Part shown: positions 17,182 to 26,664 of the stretch, one piece after another
Position numbering within the stretch: position 1 is the stretch's first letter
Layout of the letters: every line of letters starts with the position of its first letter
Source of the DNA: an uncultured Roseibium sp.
GTDB lineage: Bacteria; Pseudomonadota; Alphaproteobacteria; Rhizobiales; Stappiaceae
Assembly (NCBI RefSeq): GCF_947499295.1
Contig: NZ_CANMNP010000022.1
Coordinates: 19,727-83,726 of the forward strand
DNA: 64,000 nucleotides
Reading direction: 5' to 3'
Made by a program: the position numbers and the translations under genes
Notes under the pieces: model-generated
Seen by the model: only the letters and a program-made list of their open reading frames with translations
Told to the model about the DNA's origin: nothing
Databases searched by the model: none

Positions 17182-17937
17182 TCAGGCCTCTACGTTGTTC
17201 AAGAAGGCAAGCACACCTTGTTTGTGTACCTTGTCACCGACAGCCACCATGTGATCGCGCCCTGGTATCTCAAGGACATCCGCATGCGGAATGAGAGCCG
17301 CCAGTTTCTGGGGCGATCCGGCTATCTCATCTTCCGTTCCCACAGCAACCAGCACAGGCCGCTCAATTTTTGAAACATCTTCTTCGCTGATTTTCTGACG
17401 CGACGATCGCATGCAGGCCGCCAAAGCCCGTCTGTCGGATCCCGTTTGCTCTGCAAAGGCCCGGAATGCGCGACCGGAGCGGTCCACGATGTCCTGTATC
17501 CGATCCGTTTCCAATGCCGCGGCAATCGGCTCAGGGTCGCCGACACCGGCGATCATGCCGTACCCCAAGCCACTGAACACCGCACGGCGGATCCTGTTGG
17601 GATGATTGAGTGTCAGAAACGCTGAAATGCGCGCACCCATCGAGTACCCCATGACATCCGTCTGCGCGATCTCAAGATGATCAAGAAGCCGTCTTGCATC
17701 CTCCGCCATGACGGGAGCGCCGTAAGCACTAGGGTCATAGAATTTCTGGCTTTCCCCATGGCCGCGGTTGTCGAGCGCAATTACACGACGGCCGTCTTTG
17801 ACAAGAAGATCCACCCAACCTGGATACTTCCAATTGACATGTTTGTTGGAGGCAAAGCCGTGAATCAGCAAAATCGGATCGCCTTCGCCCTCATCCAAAT
17901 AGGCAATCCGGACGCCGTCATACTCGAACTTTGGCAT
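17182..17937 (-). CDS. alpha/beta hydrolase
   Basis: A 251-residue alpha/beta hydrolase with LIHGFASN, LDNRGHGES, nucleophile motif GYSMGAR (Ser near 98), VGTEDEIAGS for the acid and GRDHMVAVGD for the catalytic His. The start at 17937 (MPKFEYDGVRIAY) fits family N termini; the ORF extends 110 codons upstream, but that part has no family sequence. AAGGG lies rather far (13 bases) from the ATG. It precedes the hydrolase gene at 16240-17124. Substrate unknown. Confidence 0.85.
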   Translation of the reverse strand: MPKFEYDGVRIAYLDEGEGDPILLIHGFASNKHVNWKYPGWVDLLVKDGRRVIALDNRGHGESQKFYDPSAYGAPVMAEDARRLLDHLEIAQTDVMGYSMGARISAFLTLNHPNRIRRAVFSGLGYGMIAGVGDPEPIAAALETDRIQDIVDRSGRAFRAFAEQTGSDRRALAACMRSSRQKISEEDVSKIERPVLVAVGTEDEIAGSPQKLAALIPHADVLEIPGRDHMVAVGDKVHKQGVLAFLNNVEA

Positions 17938-18153
17938 AAATGAAATAACCCTTACGTAAACGGAATATCTATTTATCGACCAGATTAGGATGTTTGAACC
18001 TGGTTGGCAAAGCCGAATTACGAACGACAGCAGAAGGACAACATGACGCCGTGGATCGCGGCGACGTGCCACTACCCTTTTGCATTGCGAATGGATATGG
18101 TTCGCAAAACTTGATATCCGGGGCGAAGCTCGGAAACGAAAAGGAAAGTGACA

Positions 18154-18399
18154 ATGGCGGATCAGGTCGTCCCGCATTTCCAGAACACCAGCGGACATGA
18201 CTCCGTTGCGATCGGCGCGCGCGAATTCATGTGCATCGGCGCTAATCCTCCTTTTGATCATCCCCATGTCTTTCTGGATATGGGCAGCGAAAACGAAGTG
18301 GTTTGCCCCTACTGCTCAACGCTTTACAAGTTTGACAGTACACTGCAGGCCAACGAGTCCTCCCCAACAGATTGCAGCTGGACACCAGCTGCCGCCTAA
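18154..18399 (+). CDS. zinc-finger protein (zf-CHCC, NDUFS6-like)
   Basis: An 81-residue protein of the zf-CHCC family, the fold of the NDUFS6 subunit of mitochondrial complex I. Ligands are Cys in FMCIG, His in PFDHPHVFLDMG and the CPYC pair, followed by the typical YKFD. In alphaproteobacteria this small protein is thought to accompany complex I, which is not encoded here. AAGGAAA lies before the ATG at 18154. An FAD monooxygenase gene starts 15 bases after its stop, so the two are probably cotranscribed. Confidence 0.88.
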   Translation: MADQVVPHFQNTSGHDSVAIGAREFMCIGANPPFDHPHVFLDMGSENEVVCPYCSTLYKFDSTLQANESSPTDCSWTPAAA

Positions 18400-18414
18400 C
18401 GTCAAAGCGCCTAG

Positions 18415-19617
18415 ATGAGCACCCATAGCGACGCGTCCCATCCGGTTATCATTGCAGGAGCCGGAATTGGCGGCCTCACCGCCGCCCTCGCCCTAAGGCA
18501 AAACGGGCACAGCGTTGTCGTCATGGAAAAGGCACGCGAGCTTTCCGAAGTCGGAGCCGGCTTGCAACTGTCACCCAACGCCTGCTCAGTGTTGGACAGG
18601 CTAGATATTCTCAGTTCCCTGAAAACCGCTGCGTACGCGCCAGAAAACTTGAGACTCTGGTCTGGCGAAACCGGCCGGCAGTTGGCCAGGGTGAGGCTTG
18701 GCGCCTATCTCGAAAAACGTCATGGCCAACCCTTCTGGGTCATTCACCGGGCGGACCTGCAACGTACGCTGCTGGAGAAAGTGCGCCAAACACCGGGCAT
18801 AGATCTTCAGCTCGGTGCTGAAATCCTCGACCTTTCGCCTTCTCCTTACGGGCATCTCGTCTGCATTTATCAAACAGAAGAGATCAATGGGAATTTGGAT
18901 TGCAAAGCACTTATCGGCGCTGATGGTGTCTGGTCAAAGACCCGCAAGCTCGTTCCGGCACATCAAAATGCGCACTTTAGTGGCCAGGTCGCATACCGGG
19001 CCACTATTCCGCTCGATAAGTTGCCGGCTCGCTGGTCCGGCGATTCCGGATTGTGGCTGCACAAGAACTCTCATCTCGTCCACTATCCGATCCGCGGCGG
19101 ACGCGAACTCAATATCGTCGCGCTTGCCGAGGAAGCCTGGCAGGACGAAACCTGGTCAGCCAGGGAAGAAAAAGAAACCGTACTCAGGGTTTTCAAAAAC
19201 TGGCCGGCAGACGTCAGGAACCTCCTGAAGGCGTCTGAAACCTGGCTGAAATGGGCGCTGTGCAGCGTTGATGCCTCAGGGCCCTGGACCCACGGACACC
19301 TGGCCCTGATAGGCGATGCCGCGCATGCAATGCTGCCCTATATGGCCCAAGGAGCGGGCATGGCCATCGAGGACGCGGCAATTTTGGCCAAACACCTGCC
19401 AGCAGACGTGGAAAACGTGCCGGCCGCGCTCAGGGCATTTGAAAGGGAACGGAAACCGCGCGTCAAACGGGTTCAGGAAACTGCATCAGGAAACGCGCGC
19501 ACATTTCATCTGTCCGGCATACCCGCATTTGCACGTGATACGTTTCTCAGTTGGTCCAAGCCTGAGGCCTTGACGGCCCGTTATGATGATATTTATGGCT
19601 GGACACCTGAGCGATAA
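18415..19617 (+). CDS. FAD-dependent monooxygenase (salicylate hydroxylase-like)
   Basis: A 400-residue group A flavoprotein monooxygenase. It has the FAD-binding GAGIGGLTAALALRQNG near residue 15, the NADPH/FAD motif GADGVWSKTRK near 163 and the second FAD motif LIGDAAHAMLPYMAQGAG near 300. Members hydroxylate aromatic acids or similar substrates using NAD(P)H and O2; the precise substrate is not predictable. It follows the zf-CHCC gene closely. It is followed by a CinA-like gene. Confidence 0.87.
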   Translation: MSTHSDASHPVIIAGAGIGGLTAALALRQNGHSVVVMEKARELSEVGAGLQLSPNACSVLDRLDILSSLKTAAYAPENLRLWSGETGRQLARVRLGAYLEKRHGQPFWVIHRADLQRTLLEKVRQTPGIDLQLGAEILDLSPSPYGHLVCIYQTEEINGNLDCKALIGADGVWSKTRKLVPAHQNAHFSGQVAYRATIPLDKLPARWSGDSGLWLHKNSHLVHYPIRGGRELNIVALAEEAWQDETWSAREEKETVLRVFKNWPADVRNLLKASETWLKWALCSVDASGPWTHGHLALIGDAAHAMLPYMAQGAGMAIEDAAILAKHLPADVENVPAALRAFERERKPRVKRVQETASGNARTFHLSGIPAFARDTFLSWSKPEALTARYDDIYGWTPER

Positions 19618-19692
19618 CGAAGGCTTTTGCTTGAGCCAGAGAAGAAGCTGGGATAAAGCCAATCCCCATCCATGTGTCAGGGAGTGCTCAAG

Positions 19693-20436
19693 ATGACCGG
19701 CCAGCAGGCAGATGACGTTGTAACCGCTGCGTTTCTGGTCATCGGGGATGAGATCCTGTCCGGTCGGACCAAGGACAAGAATATCGGCTTCGTTGCCGAT
19801 TACATGACGTCGATTGGAATAGACCTTAAGGAAGCCCGCATCGTTCCGGACGAAACCGATGAAATCGCCAACGCTGTCAATGCATTGCGCGCCAAGTACA
19901 CCTATGTCTTCACTTCGGGAGGCATTGGCCCCACCCATGACGACATAACCGCTGAGAGCGTCGCCAAAGCTTTTGGAGTGCCGCTGAACCTTGATCCGAG
20001 GGCGGTCGCGCTGCTTGAGAGCCATTATGCGCCGGGCCAGTTCACACCGGCCCGTCAGCGTATGGCGCGTATTCCGGAAGGCGCGGAACTGATTGAAAAC
20101 AAGGTTTCCAAGGCACCAGGCTTCAAAATCGGCAATGTGCATGTAATGGCCGGAGTTCCGTCGATCATGCAAGCGATGATGGATGCAATCGCACCGACAT
20201 TGACCACAGGCAAGAAAATGCTGTCGGAAACGGTATCAGCCGACATGCCTGAAAGCCGCATCGCGGAGCGACTGTCGGCCATTCAGGATGCCCATCCGCA
20301 AACGCTGATCGGTTCTTACCCCAAAGCCTCTGAAGGCAAATTCACAACACAGATCGTTATCCGCTCACGGGATGAAGACGTCCTTATGGCTGCGACCAAG
20401 GATGTGGCCCAGGCGGTAGCCGAACTTTCGGGATAA
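19693..20436 (+). CDS. molybdopterin-binding protein (CinA N-terminal-like)
   Basis: A 247-residue stand-alone MoCF-biosynthesis/molybdopterin-binding domain protein, similar to the N-terminal half of CinA and to eukaryotic FAD synthase regions. Motifs are LVIGDEILSGRTKDKN, TSGGIGPTHDDITAESVAKAFG and VMAGVPSIMQAM. The C-terminal nicotinamide deamidase part of CinA is absent. GGGAG precedes the ATG at 19693. It is directly upstream of gpt, 15 bases away, which suggests cotranscription. Biochemical role uncertain. Confidence 0.85.
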   Translation: MTGQQADDVVTAAFLVIGDEILSGRTKDKNIGFVADYMTSIGIDLKEARIVPDETDEIANAVNALRAKYTYVFTSGGIGPTHDDITAESVAKAFGVPLNLDPRAVALLESHYAPGQFTPARQRMARIPEGAELIENKVSKAPGFKIGNVHVMAGVPSIMQAMMDAIAPTLTTGKKMLSETVSADMPESRIAERLSAIQDAHPQTLIGSYPKASEGKFTTQIVIRSRDEDVLMAATKDVAQAVAELSG

Positions 20437-20451
20437 TCTGAAGGACAAGAC

Positions 20452-20961
20452 ATGGAAAACCCTGCACAAAACAAAGCATTCCCGGTTTCCTGGGACATGT
20501 TTCACAGAGATTCCCGCGCCCTGGCCTGGCGGCTTTCCAGCGAAGGTGAATGGAAGGCGATTGTCTGCATCACCCGCGGTGGACTTGTCCCCGCCGGTAT
20601 CGTTGCTCGCGAACTCGGAATACGCACAATCGAGACAGTCTGCATCGCCTCCTATCACGACTATGAAAACCAAGGTCAACTGCAGGTCATCAAACCGGTT
20701 GACCCGAAGGTGGTGGACCTTGAAGAAGGTGAAGGCAGCGGTGTCCTTGTCATCGATGACCTCGTTGATACGGGCAAGACACTGAAGGTCGTGCGTGAAA
20801 TGCTTCCCAAGGCGCACTATGCGACAGTCTATGCCAAGCCTGTTGGCGTACCCATGGTGGACACCTTCATCACTGAAGTTTCCCAGGACACCTGGATCTA
20901 TTTCCCGTGGGACATGGGCTGGCAGTTCCAGCCGCCGCTCTCCAAAGATACGGCTGGTTAA
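20452..20961 (+). CDS. gpt: xanthine-guanine phosphoribosyltransferase
   Basis: Salvages xanthine and guanine by transfer to PRPP, giving XMP and GMP. The 169-residue protein has CITRGGLVPAGIVAREL at the N terminus, the PRPP-binding motif VLVIDDLVDTGKT near 100-112, and the C-terminal DTWIYFPWDMGWQF segment typical of Gpt, a peripheral membrane/cytoplasmic tetramer in E. coli. GAAGGA lies before the ATG. Confidence 0.93.
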   Translation: MENPAQNKAFPVSWDMFHRDSRALAWRLSSEGEWKAIVCITRGGLVPAGIVARELGIRTIETVCIASYHDYENQGQLQVIKPVDPKVVDLEEGEGSGVLVIDDLVDTGKTLKVVREMLPKAHYATVYAKPVGVPMVDTFITEVSQDTWIYFPWDMGWQFQPPLSKDTAG

Positions 20962-21237
20962 TCGCGGCCAAAAGGGCACACTCTCAAAAGATGCGTTCAT
21001 TTGCGCTGTTGCTCACTGGAAGGTGAAGCCAGCGCCACTATTCCGCCCGAAATATCTTCATAACGCTGCATGCGACCGGTCAGACGAGACATCTGGCCGG
21101 TCGTTCTGAATCTGACAACGTCACAAAGACATGCCGGCACCTCGTTTGGTTTCAATATCATGTCACAGCGGTTTGTCAGTCAGCCGAACTCTGTTCTCAG
21201 ACCAAACTGTTTTGGTCGCATAATATCGGGATCTGGA

Positions 21238-21921
21238 ATGCTGAACCGACGCCTGTTTCTCGCCTCTGCCACGGCCGCACTGGTAGCCGGATGCTCTTCA
21301 GGCAGCCGGACAGGAAGGTTGCCGCTCCAGTCTTCGCCTTCAGACACGCTTCCCCAGGCAGGTCGACGCATTCCGGCGGAATATTTGCAAATGTACCGGG
21401 CCATGCCCGAGGAGCGGTTTCCGATACCCGCAGTCGATCTCACCAAGATAGACCCAGCCTACTACAGACGCTTTGTCGATTATTCTTCACCGGAACCAGC
21501 AGGAACAATAATTGTCGACACTCCAAACCGGTTTTTGTACCTGACCATGGAAAACGGCAAAGCAATGCGATATGGCGTCGGCATTGGTCGGGCAGGCTTT
21601 GCCTGGGGCGGCAAGGCTCGCATCCAATACAAGCGAGAATGGCCCACCTGGACACCACCAGCTGAAATGATCGCCAGGGAACCGGAACTCGAGGAGTTTC
21701 GCAATGGCATGCAACCCGGTCTGGAGAACCCGCTCGGGGCAAGAGCGCTTTATATCTTTGAAGGCAACAAGGACACGCTTTACCGTCTGCACGGCACATC
21801 GGAAACCTGGTCGATTGGCAAGGCTGTCTCCTCAGGATGCGTTCGGCTTCTCCAACAGGACGTTATTGATCTTTATAACCGCGTACCTGATGGGACACCC
21901 ATCTTTGTCCGCCAGGCTTGA
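21238..21921 (+). CDS. L,D-transpeptidase (YkuD) lipoprotein, probable Tat substrate
   Basis: A 227-residue envelope enzyme. The N terminus MLNRRLFLASATAALVAGC carries an RRxFL twin-arginine-like motif and a lipobox (LVAGC), so a Tat-exported lipoprotein is predicted. The YkuD domain (about residues 85-225) ends with the catalytic His region YRLHGTSETWSIG and the nucleophile motif SSGCVRLLQQD. Such enzymes make 3-3 cross-links in peptidoglycan or attach lipoproteins to it. The start is the ATG at 21238, with GGGA upstream; earlier ORF sequence is not family-like. Confidence 0.9.
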   Translation: MLNRRLFLASATAALVAGCSSGSRTGRLPLQSSPSDTLPQAGRRIPAEYLQMYRAMPEERFPIPAVDLTKIDPAYYRRFVDYSSPEPAGTIIVDTPNRFLYLTMENGKAMRYGVGIGRAGFAWGGKARIQYKREWPTWTPPAEMIAREPELEEFRNGMQPGLENPLGARALYIFEGNKDTLYRLHGTSETWSIGKAVSSGCVRLLQQDVIDLYNRVPDGTPIFVRQA

Positions 21922-21942
21922 TCGGGCCTCGCCGAACCCTTC

Positions 21943-22647
21943 TTAAATCTCGATTTCTACCGGTTTGACTGCATCAATACCGTCCAGGCGGACGTCGCAC
22001 CCGATCGCATACGTTTCGACACCGGCGGTGCGGGCGGTCTCAAAGGCCGCCGAATAGACCGGGTCTATGTCGCCGGCAAGGCTCAGCCGATCGCAGTCCG
22101 GGCGTTGCACGAGAAAAACCATCGCCGCCCTGTGACCTTCAGCAACCATGTCGGCAAGTTCGGCAAGATGCTTTGCACCTCTAGCGGTGACGCTGTCCGG
22201 GAACTCCGCAAGTCCCGACTTGCGCATCAGGTGAACGTTTTTGACTTCGACATAAGTCTTGGCCCCATTTTCGGCCTCAAGAAGTACGTCAATCCTTGAA
22301 TTCTTGCCGTATTTCACTTCCCTGCGCAGAGTTTTGAACTCTTTCAATGCGTCGATGCGCCCGTCTGCGAGGGCCTCCTCAACCAATTTGTTGGGATGTG
22401 ACGTGTTGATGCCCACCAGGGCACCATCCGCCTCGATGACTTCCCAGGAGTATTTCAGTTTGCGCTTGGGATTGTCAGAGAGCGAGAGCCAGACTTTGGA
22501 ACCAGGTTCCTTCAATCCAAGCATCGAGCCGGGATTGGCACAGTGCGCGGTCACCGCCCCGCCATCACCGTCCAGAATGACATCTGCCAGGAAACGCTTG
22601 TACCGTTTGACAAGACGGCCGCTGACCAAAGGGGCAGAAAACTTCAT
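21943..22647 (-). CDS. sfsA: SfsA family DNA/RNA nuclease
   Basis: A 234-residue protein of the SfsA family (sugar fermentation stimulation protein, now placed near restriction-endonuclease-fold nucleases). Motifs include KRYKRFLADV, HCANPGSMLG, IDVLLEAENGAKTYVEVKNVHL (a D-ExK-type nuclease site) and FPDSVTARGAKHLAEL. AAGGAAC lies before the ATG. It lies downstream of trkH on the same strand, 45 bases away. The cellular role is unclear despite the family name. Confidence 0.92.
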   Translation of the reverse strand: MKFSAPLVSGRLVKRYKRFLADVILDGDGGAVTAHCANPGSMLGLKEPGSKVWLSLSDNPKRKLKYSWEVIEADGALVGINTSHPNKLVEEALADGRIDALKEFKTLRREVKYGKNSRIDVLLEAENGAKTYVEVKNVHLMRKSGLAEFPDSVTARGAKHLAELADMVAEGHRAAMVFLVQRPDCDRLSLAGDIDPVYSAAFETARTAGVETYAIGCDVRLDGIDAVKPVEIEI

Positions 22648-22692
22648 CCCGTAAGTTCCTTAAGTGTCTGGAAGCAGAAAGCTTCTATTGGG

Positions 22693-24138
22693 TCACTTGG
22701 ACCAGAAGTCCGGATCAAGAAGAACGAGAACTGTGAAGAGTTCAAGACGCCCAAGCAACATGGCAAATGACAGCAGCCACTTGGCGCCATCCGGCAATGG
22801 CGCAAAATGTCCAGCTGGTCCAATCACCGGCCCCAGACCCGGGCCGACATTTCCGACGGAGGTTGCCGCGGCTGATATGGCCGTCACCAGGTCAAGATCA
22901 AAAAACGACAAGGCGACGGTAATGATGCCGACCGAGCCCATATAGACAACGAGAAAGGCCAGAACCGAAAACGAGAGTTCCGGTGTCAGGCGCGTACCGC
23001 CATATTCTTCCGACATGATCCTGTGCGGCCGAACCATACGGCGCAAGTGTGCCCGCACAGTGCCGAAGAACACCAGAAAACGAAACATCTTGATCCCACC
23101 GGTCGTCGAGCCGGTGCAGCCCCCGACAAACATCAAGAGAAGTGCGATCCCGACAACCGGCGCACCCCATTGCGAGAAGTCGCCAAGGGCATATCCGGTG
23201 CCGGTCACGATCGAGACGACATTGAAGGTGGCTCTGAGCAATGCTTCATCGAAGGGAAAGCGCATGTTGACGCCGAGATAAACGGTAAGTGTCAACGAAA
23301 CCAATGCCAGAAACCCGAGCAACGCCCGCACCTGCGGGTCACGCCAGAGCTGTAGCGGATGACCGCGCAAGGCCTGAATGATCAGGACAAACGGCAAGGC
23401 ACCAATCACCATGAAGACGATAGCAACCCAACCCGATGCCGGGTTCGTGAAATAGCCGAAAGACTGATCGTGCGTCGAATATCCGCCGGTCGCTATTGTG
23501 GTGAGGGCATGATTGAAAGCATCGAAAAGCTCCATTCCGGTCGCAAGATAGGAGACGATGCAAAGGAACGTGAGGAACAGATAGGCAAGCCCGAGCAATC
23601 GGATCAGTTCTACCGATCGACTGACGATTTTCTCGGATCTGTCGGAGTTTTCGCTCTGGAACAGCTGCATTCCACCGATCCCAAGGAACGGCAGAAGCAC
23701 GATTGCCATAACGATGATACCGACCCCACCCATCCACTGCATGATTGAGCGCCAGACAAGAAGTCCGGGTGGCAAGCCATCGAGCCCCGTCAGAACTGTG
23801 GACCCGGTTGTCGTAAATCCGGATACTGCTTCGAAAACCGCGTCTGCATAGCCGATGCCGAGCCACAGGAATGGCAGTGCACCGAAGGCTGGCAATGTTG
23901 ACCAGGCCAATGTCGTCAGAATGAACGTCTGTCGGGTATCAAGACCCTGTCTGAGCGACCCGCCAACAGCCAGCGACAGCAGCATGCCAACCATTCCAGT
24001 CAAAAGCGCTGAAAATACAAATGCCTGCCAATCGGCGTTTTTCTGAGCAACGTCCACAATGGCCGGGATGAGCATGGCGGTTGCCAGACCGACATAGAGA
24101 AACCCGAGAACATTCAAAACTGGTCTGAGAGAAATCAA
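22693..24138 (-). CDS. trkH: TrkH-type potassium uptake protein
   Basis: Inner-membrane K+ channel subunit, working with cytoplasmic TrkA (not in the window). It has four pore loops, seen at TTTGSTVLTG, ATGGYSTHDQS, TGTGYALGD and GGCTGSTTGGIK. I place the start at a TTG at 24138 (MISLRPVLNVLGFL), preceded by GGAAG nine bases upstream, giving 481 residues, close to E. coli TrkH (483). The longer ORF would add a basic, unrelated 64-residue extension. It is divergent from the GGDEF/EAL gene. Confidence 0.9.
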   Translation of the reverse strand: MISLRPVLNVLGFLYVGLATAMLIPAIVDVAQKNADWQAFVFSALLTGMVGMLLSLAVGGSLRQGLDTRQTFILTTLAWSTLPAFGALPFLWLGIGYADAVFEAVSGFTTTGSTVLTGLDGLPPGLLVWRSIMQWMGGVGIIVMAIVLLPFLGIGGMQLFQSENSDRSEKIVSRSVELIRLLGLAYLFLTFLCIVSYLATGMELFDAFNHALTTIATGGYSTHDQSFGYFTNPASGWVAIVFMVIGALPFVLIIQALRGHPLQLWRDPQVRALLGFLALVSLTLTVYLGVNMRFPFDEALLRATFNVVSIVTGTGYALGDFSQWGAPVVGIALLLMFVGGCTGSTTGGIKMFRFLVFFGTVRAHLRRMVRPHRIMSEEYGGTRLTPELSFSVLAFLVVYMGSVGIITVALSFFDLDLVTAISAAATSVGNVGPGLGPVIGPAGHFAPLPDGAKWLLSFAMLLGRLELFTVLVLLDPDFWSK

Positions 24139-24410
24139 AAAATGGTCTTCCCCAAAAACCGCTGGACTGGGCGGCAACTGCCTCGTGACAACACACAGGC
24201 TTCCCCTCCTACCCCCTTTCGCACAATTTTCCAATGGCCGGAAAAGACCTCGTCGCAAAGATCCACCCTTCCGGAAGCGCGCCTTTGGTCCCAAACGCCA
24301 TTGGAGTGCCGGGTTTTTGGGCCTCCGCAAAGAGTGATCACTTATTCCCGATATAGGCCAGTTTATGCAGTCGCGTTCAGAATTTCGTAGCTATTGAGAC
24401 ATACTTTTAC

Positions 24411-26663
24411 GTGCCTGAAGCCATAAAACTCTTTATGCGGGAATCTATACAAGGAATTGCAGAAATAAGCAGACTGGGTCCACGTTCAATAGTCCTTCGG
24501 ATCAGCATCGTACTGGTAATACCGGTCCTTTGCAGCGTGGGACTCGTGGCAGGTTTGAGTTATTTCGAACTCACCAGAACATCAACGTTGATCGCAGCCG
24601 ACCGGATCGAACGCACCGCTCGAGAAGCCGTTGCCATCTTGGACCTCGGCACTTCCAGTCTATTCCATCCCGTATTTGACGACAAAGGCAATCCGGCCTC
24701 TTTGAGGGCCATTCAGGACCCTGATGTCGCGCAATTGGACTCAGATCGGGATCTAAGTCATCTCCTAGGCACCATAAGTCACTCTATCCAGGGGTCGGCG
24801 AACCTCTTCAGATGGTCTGGGGCGACAAGGGAGTTCACGCACTTTGCTGAGGATGTTGCCAATGCAAAGAGTGAAACGACAAGATCAGCTGTGATCGACC
24901 TGCACAATTCGGCCTATTCCAGCCTTGTCGCAGGACAGTCATTCCGAGGCAAAATTCCGCTTCAAGGACGTGAAAGACTGGCCTATGCAATTCCAATCCT
25001 CAATGCCGATGGCAGCATTCAAGGCGCGTTTGCTGTCGATGTCGGACCCGTTGATGCGCTGACCGAGGCGGAAAACAGGCTTAAAACCAGAATCATGTCC
25101 GCTGTCATCATCGTGCTGACGGGAACAGCGTTGATCGGCGGCCTTTTGCTTCGCCTTGAGTTGCGGCCCTTGAGCGTTCTAGCCGAAACAGCGGAAGAAA
25201 TTGCCAACGGCAAACAGCCCGACAAGATCCCCTACTCCGACCGTCAGGACGAAATCGGCGACTTGGCGCACGGACTGGAACGCGTGACAGATCTTCAGGA
25301 CAAGCTTCACAAGCTCGCCTATATCGATCCGGTGACCACAGCCGGAAACCGGGCGCGCTATTTCGCGGATCTCAACGCGGCGCTTCAGCGAGCGCGAACC
25401 GGTGCTTACTCGGCTTCGTTGATCCATTTGGACTTCAATGGCTTTTCCAAGATCAACGATGCCTTTGGGCAGCAGGTCGGCAACCGGGTCCTGCTGCAAG
25501 CCTATGCGCGTCTTACCAACATTTTTGGACCAAGCGCGACGATCGCCCGCATCTCCGCTGATGACTTTTGTATTCTGTTGCCCTTCGACAGCAAAGGAGC
25601 AATCGCCGAAGACTATGCCAAACAGGCCATCGACATGTTGTCGGCCCCTTTCCTGCTGGAGGAAGGCGATATTCGTGTCGAACCGAGCATCGGTATTGCA
25701 CTTTTGCCAACAGACGCGATCGACGCGGAAACGGCCCACAGGGTAGCTGGTCTTGCACTTCGCTCCGCCAAGGAGGGGGATGCGCCAAGATACAGGTTCT
25801 TTACCGCACCTTTGAACGAACGGCTCCAGGCAGAAATGCTGACGGAGACACTTTTGCGAGCCGCTCTCAAAACCCGCCAGCTTCAGCTCTTTTATCAGCC
25901 GCAGGTCTGCCCCCGGCAAGGTAAACTGATCGGACTGGAGACCCTGATCCGTTGGCCCCATGAGACACGCGGCTTTATCCCGCCGAACGAGTTCATTCCG
26001 ATCGCGGAAAAGACAGGCCTCATACTGGAACTGGGCCAATACGTTCTGAACGAAGCCTGCAAACAGGCAGCTCAATGGACACAGTCAGGTTTCGATTTCC
26101 GCCAGATCTCAGTCAATGTGTCACCGCTGCAATTCCGTCAGACGAATTTCGCCAAAACGGTCAAACGGACACTCCAGACTTATGGGGTGCCGGCAAATCT
26201 TCTCTGTTTGGAAGTTACCGAGAACGTCTTTGTCGACACCAGCGAAAAGCTCGTCCTGAACATCTTGTCGGAACTGCAAAAAACTGGAGTTCAGCTGTCT
26301 CTCGACGACTTCGGATCTGGTTATTCCTCACTGACGTACCTCCATCGTTTGCCGTTCCAGGAACTGAAAATTGATAGAGCTTTCCTGACCCATGCCGACC
26401 GGCACGTGCAGAAGGAACAACTCTTTCAGGCAATTGTCGGGCTCGGACGCAGCCTGGGCCTCAGAATTATTGCCGAAGGTGCCGAAACTGCAGGCGAATA
26501 TGCGCTGACAGCCGCGCATCGGTGCGACGGTATTCAGGGTTATTTCTGTTCCGCCGCCGTACCTGCCGGTGATATCGAAGCCAGAATTAGGGCATTCCAG
26601 CGATCGCTTGGTCACCAGACCGAGGAAACAATCGAAACCTCGGCAAGTGCGCGTCCGGCCTAG
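24411..26663 (+). CDS. membrane GGDEF/EAL protein with HAMP domain
   Basis: A 750-residue c-di-GMP signalling protein. Order: TM1 (about 27-52), periplasmic domain (about 53-222), TM2 (about 225-247), HAMP (about 248-300), GGDEF (about 305-460), EAL (about 475-735). The GGDEF signature is replaced by SADDF near 382-386, so cyclase activity is unlikely. The EAL side keeps the likely catalytic set: ETL near 510, NVSPLQF, LEVTEN, DDFGSGYSS near 632, LKIDR and AEGAET; phosphodiesterase activity is plausible. TM-periplasmic-TM-HAMP-GGDEF-EAL is also the LapD layout. GTG start at 24411; an ATG eight codons later is the alternative. Confidence 0.9.
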   Translation: MPEAIKLFMRESIQGIAEISRLGPRSIVLRISIVLVIPVLCSVGLVAGLSYFELTRTSTLIAADRIERTAREAVAILDLGTSSLFHPVFDDKGNPASLRAIQDPDVAQLDSDRDLSHLLGTISHSIQGSANLFRWSGATREFTHFAEDVANAKSETTRSAVIDLHNSAYSSLVAGQSFRGKIPLQGRERLAYAIPILNADGSIQGAFAVDVGPVDALTEAENRLKTRIMSAVIIVLTGTALIGGLLLRLELRPLSVLAETAEEIANGKQPDKIPYSDRQDEIGDLAHGLERVTDLQDKLHKLAYIDPVTTAGNRARYFADLNAALQRARTGAYSASLIHLDFNGFSKINDAFGQQVGNRVLLQAYARLTNIFGPSATIARISADDFCILLPFDSKGAIAEDYAKQAIDMLSAPFLLEEGDIRVEPSIGIALLPTDAIDAETAHRVAGLALRSAKEGDAPRYRFFTAPLNERLQAEMLTETLLRAALKTRQLQLFYQPQVCPRQGKLIGLETLIRWPHETRGFIPPNEFIPIAEKTGLILELGQYVLNEACKQAAQWTQSGFDFRQISVNVSPLQFRQTNFAKTVKRTLQTYGVPANLLCLEVTENVFVDTSEKLVLNILSELQKTGVQLSLDDFGSGYSSLTYLHRLPFQELKIDRAFLTHADRHVQKEQLFQAIVGLGRSLGLRIIAEGAETAGEYALTAAHRCDGIQGYFCSAAVPAGDIEARIRAFQRSLGHQTEETIETSASARPA

Positions 26664-26664
26664 A

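Noticed and set aside
17938..18267. N-terminal extension of the alpha/beta hydrolase ORF
   Set aside because: The family starts at MPKFEYDG (17937); the extension has no matching sequence and covers the divergent promoter region of the zinc-finger gene.
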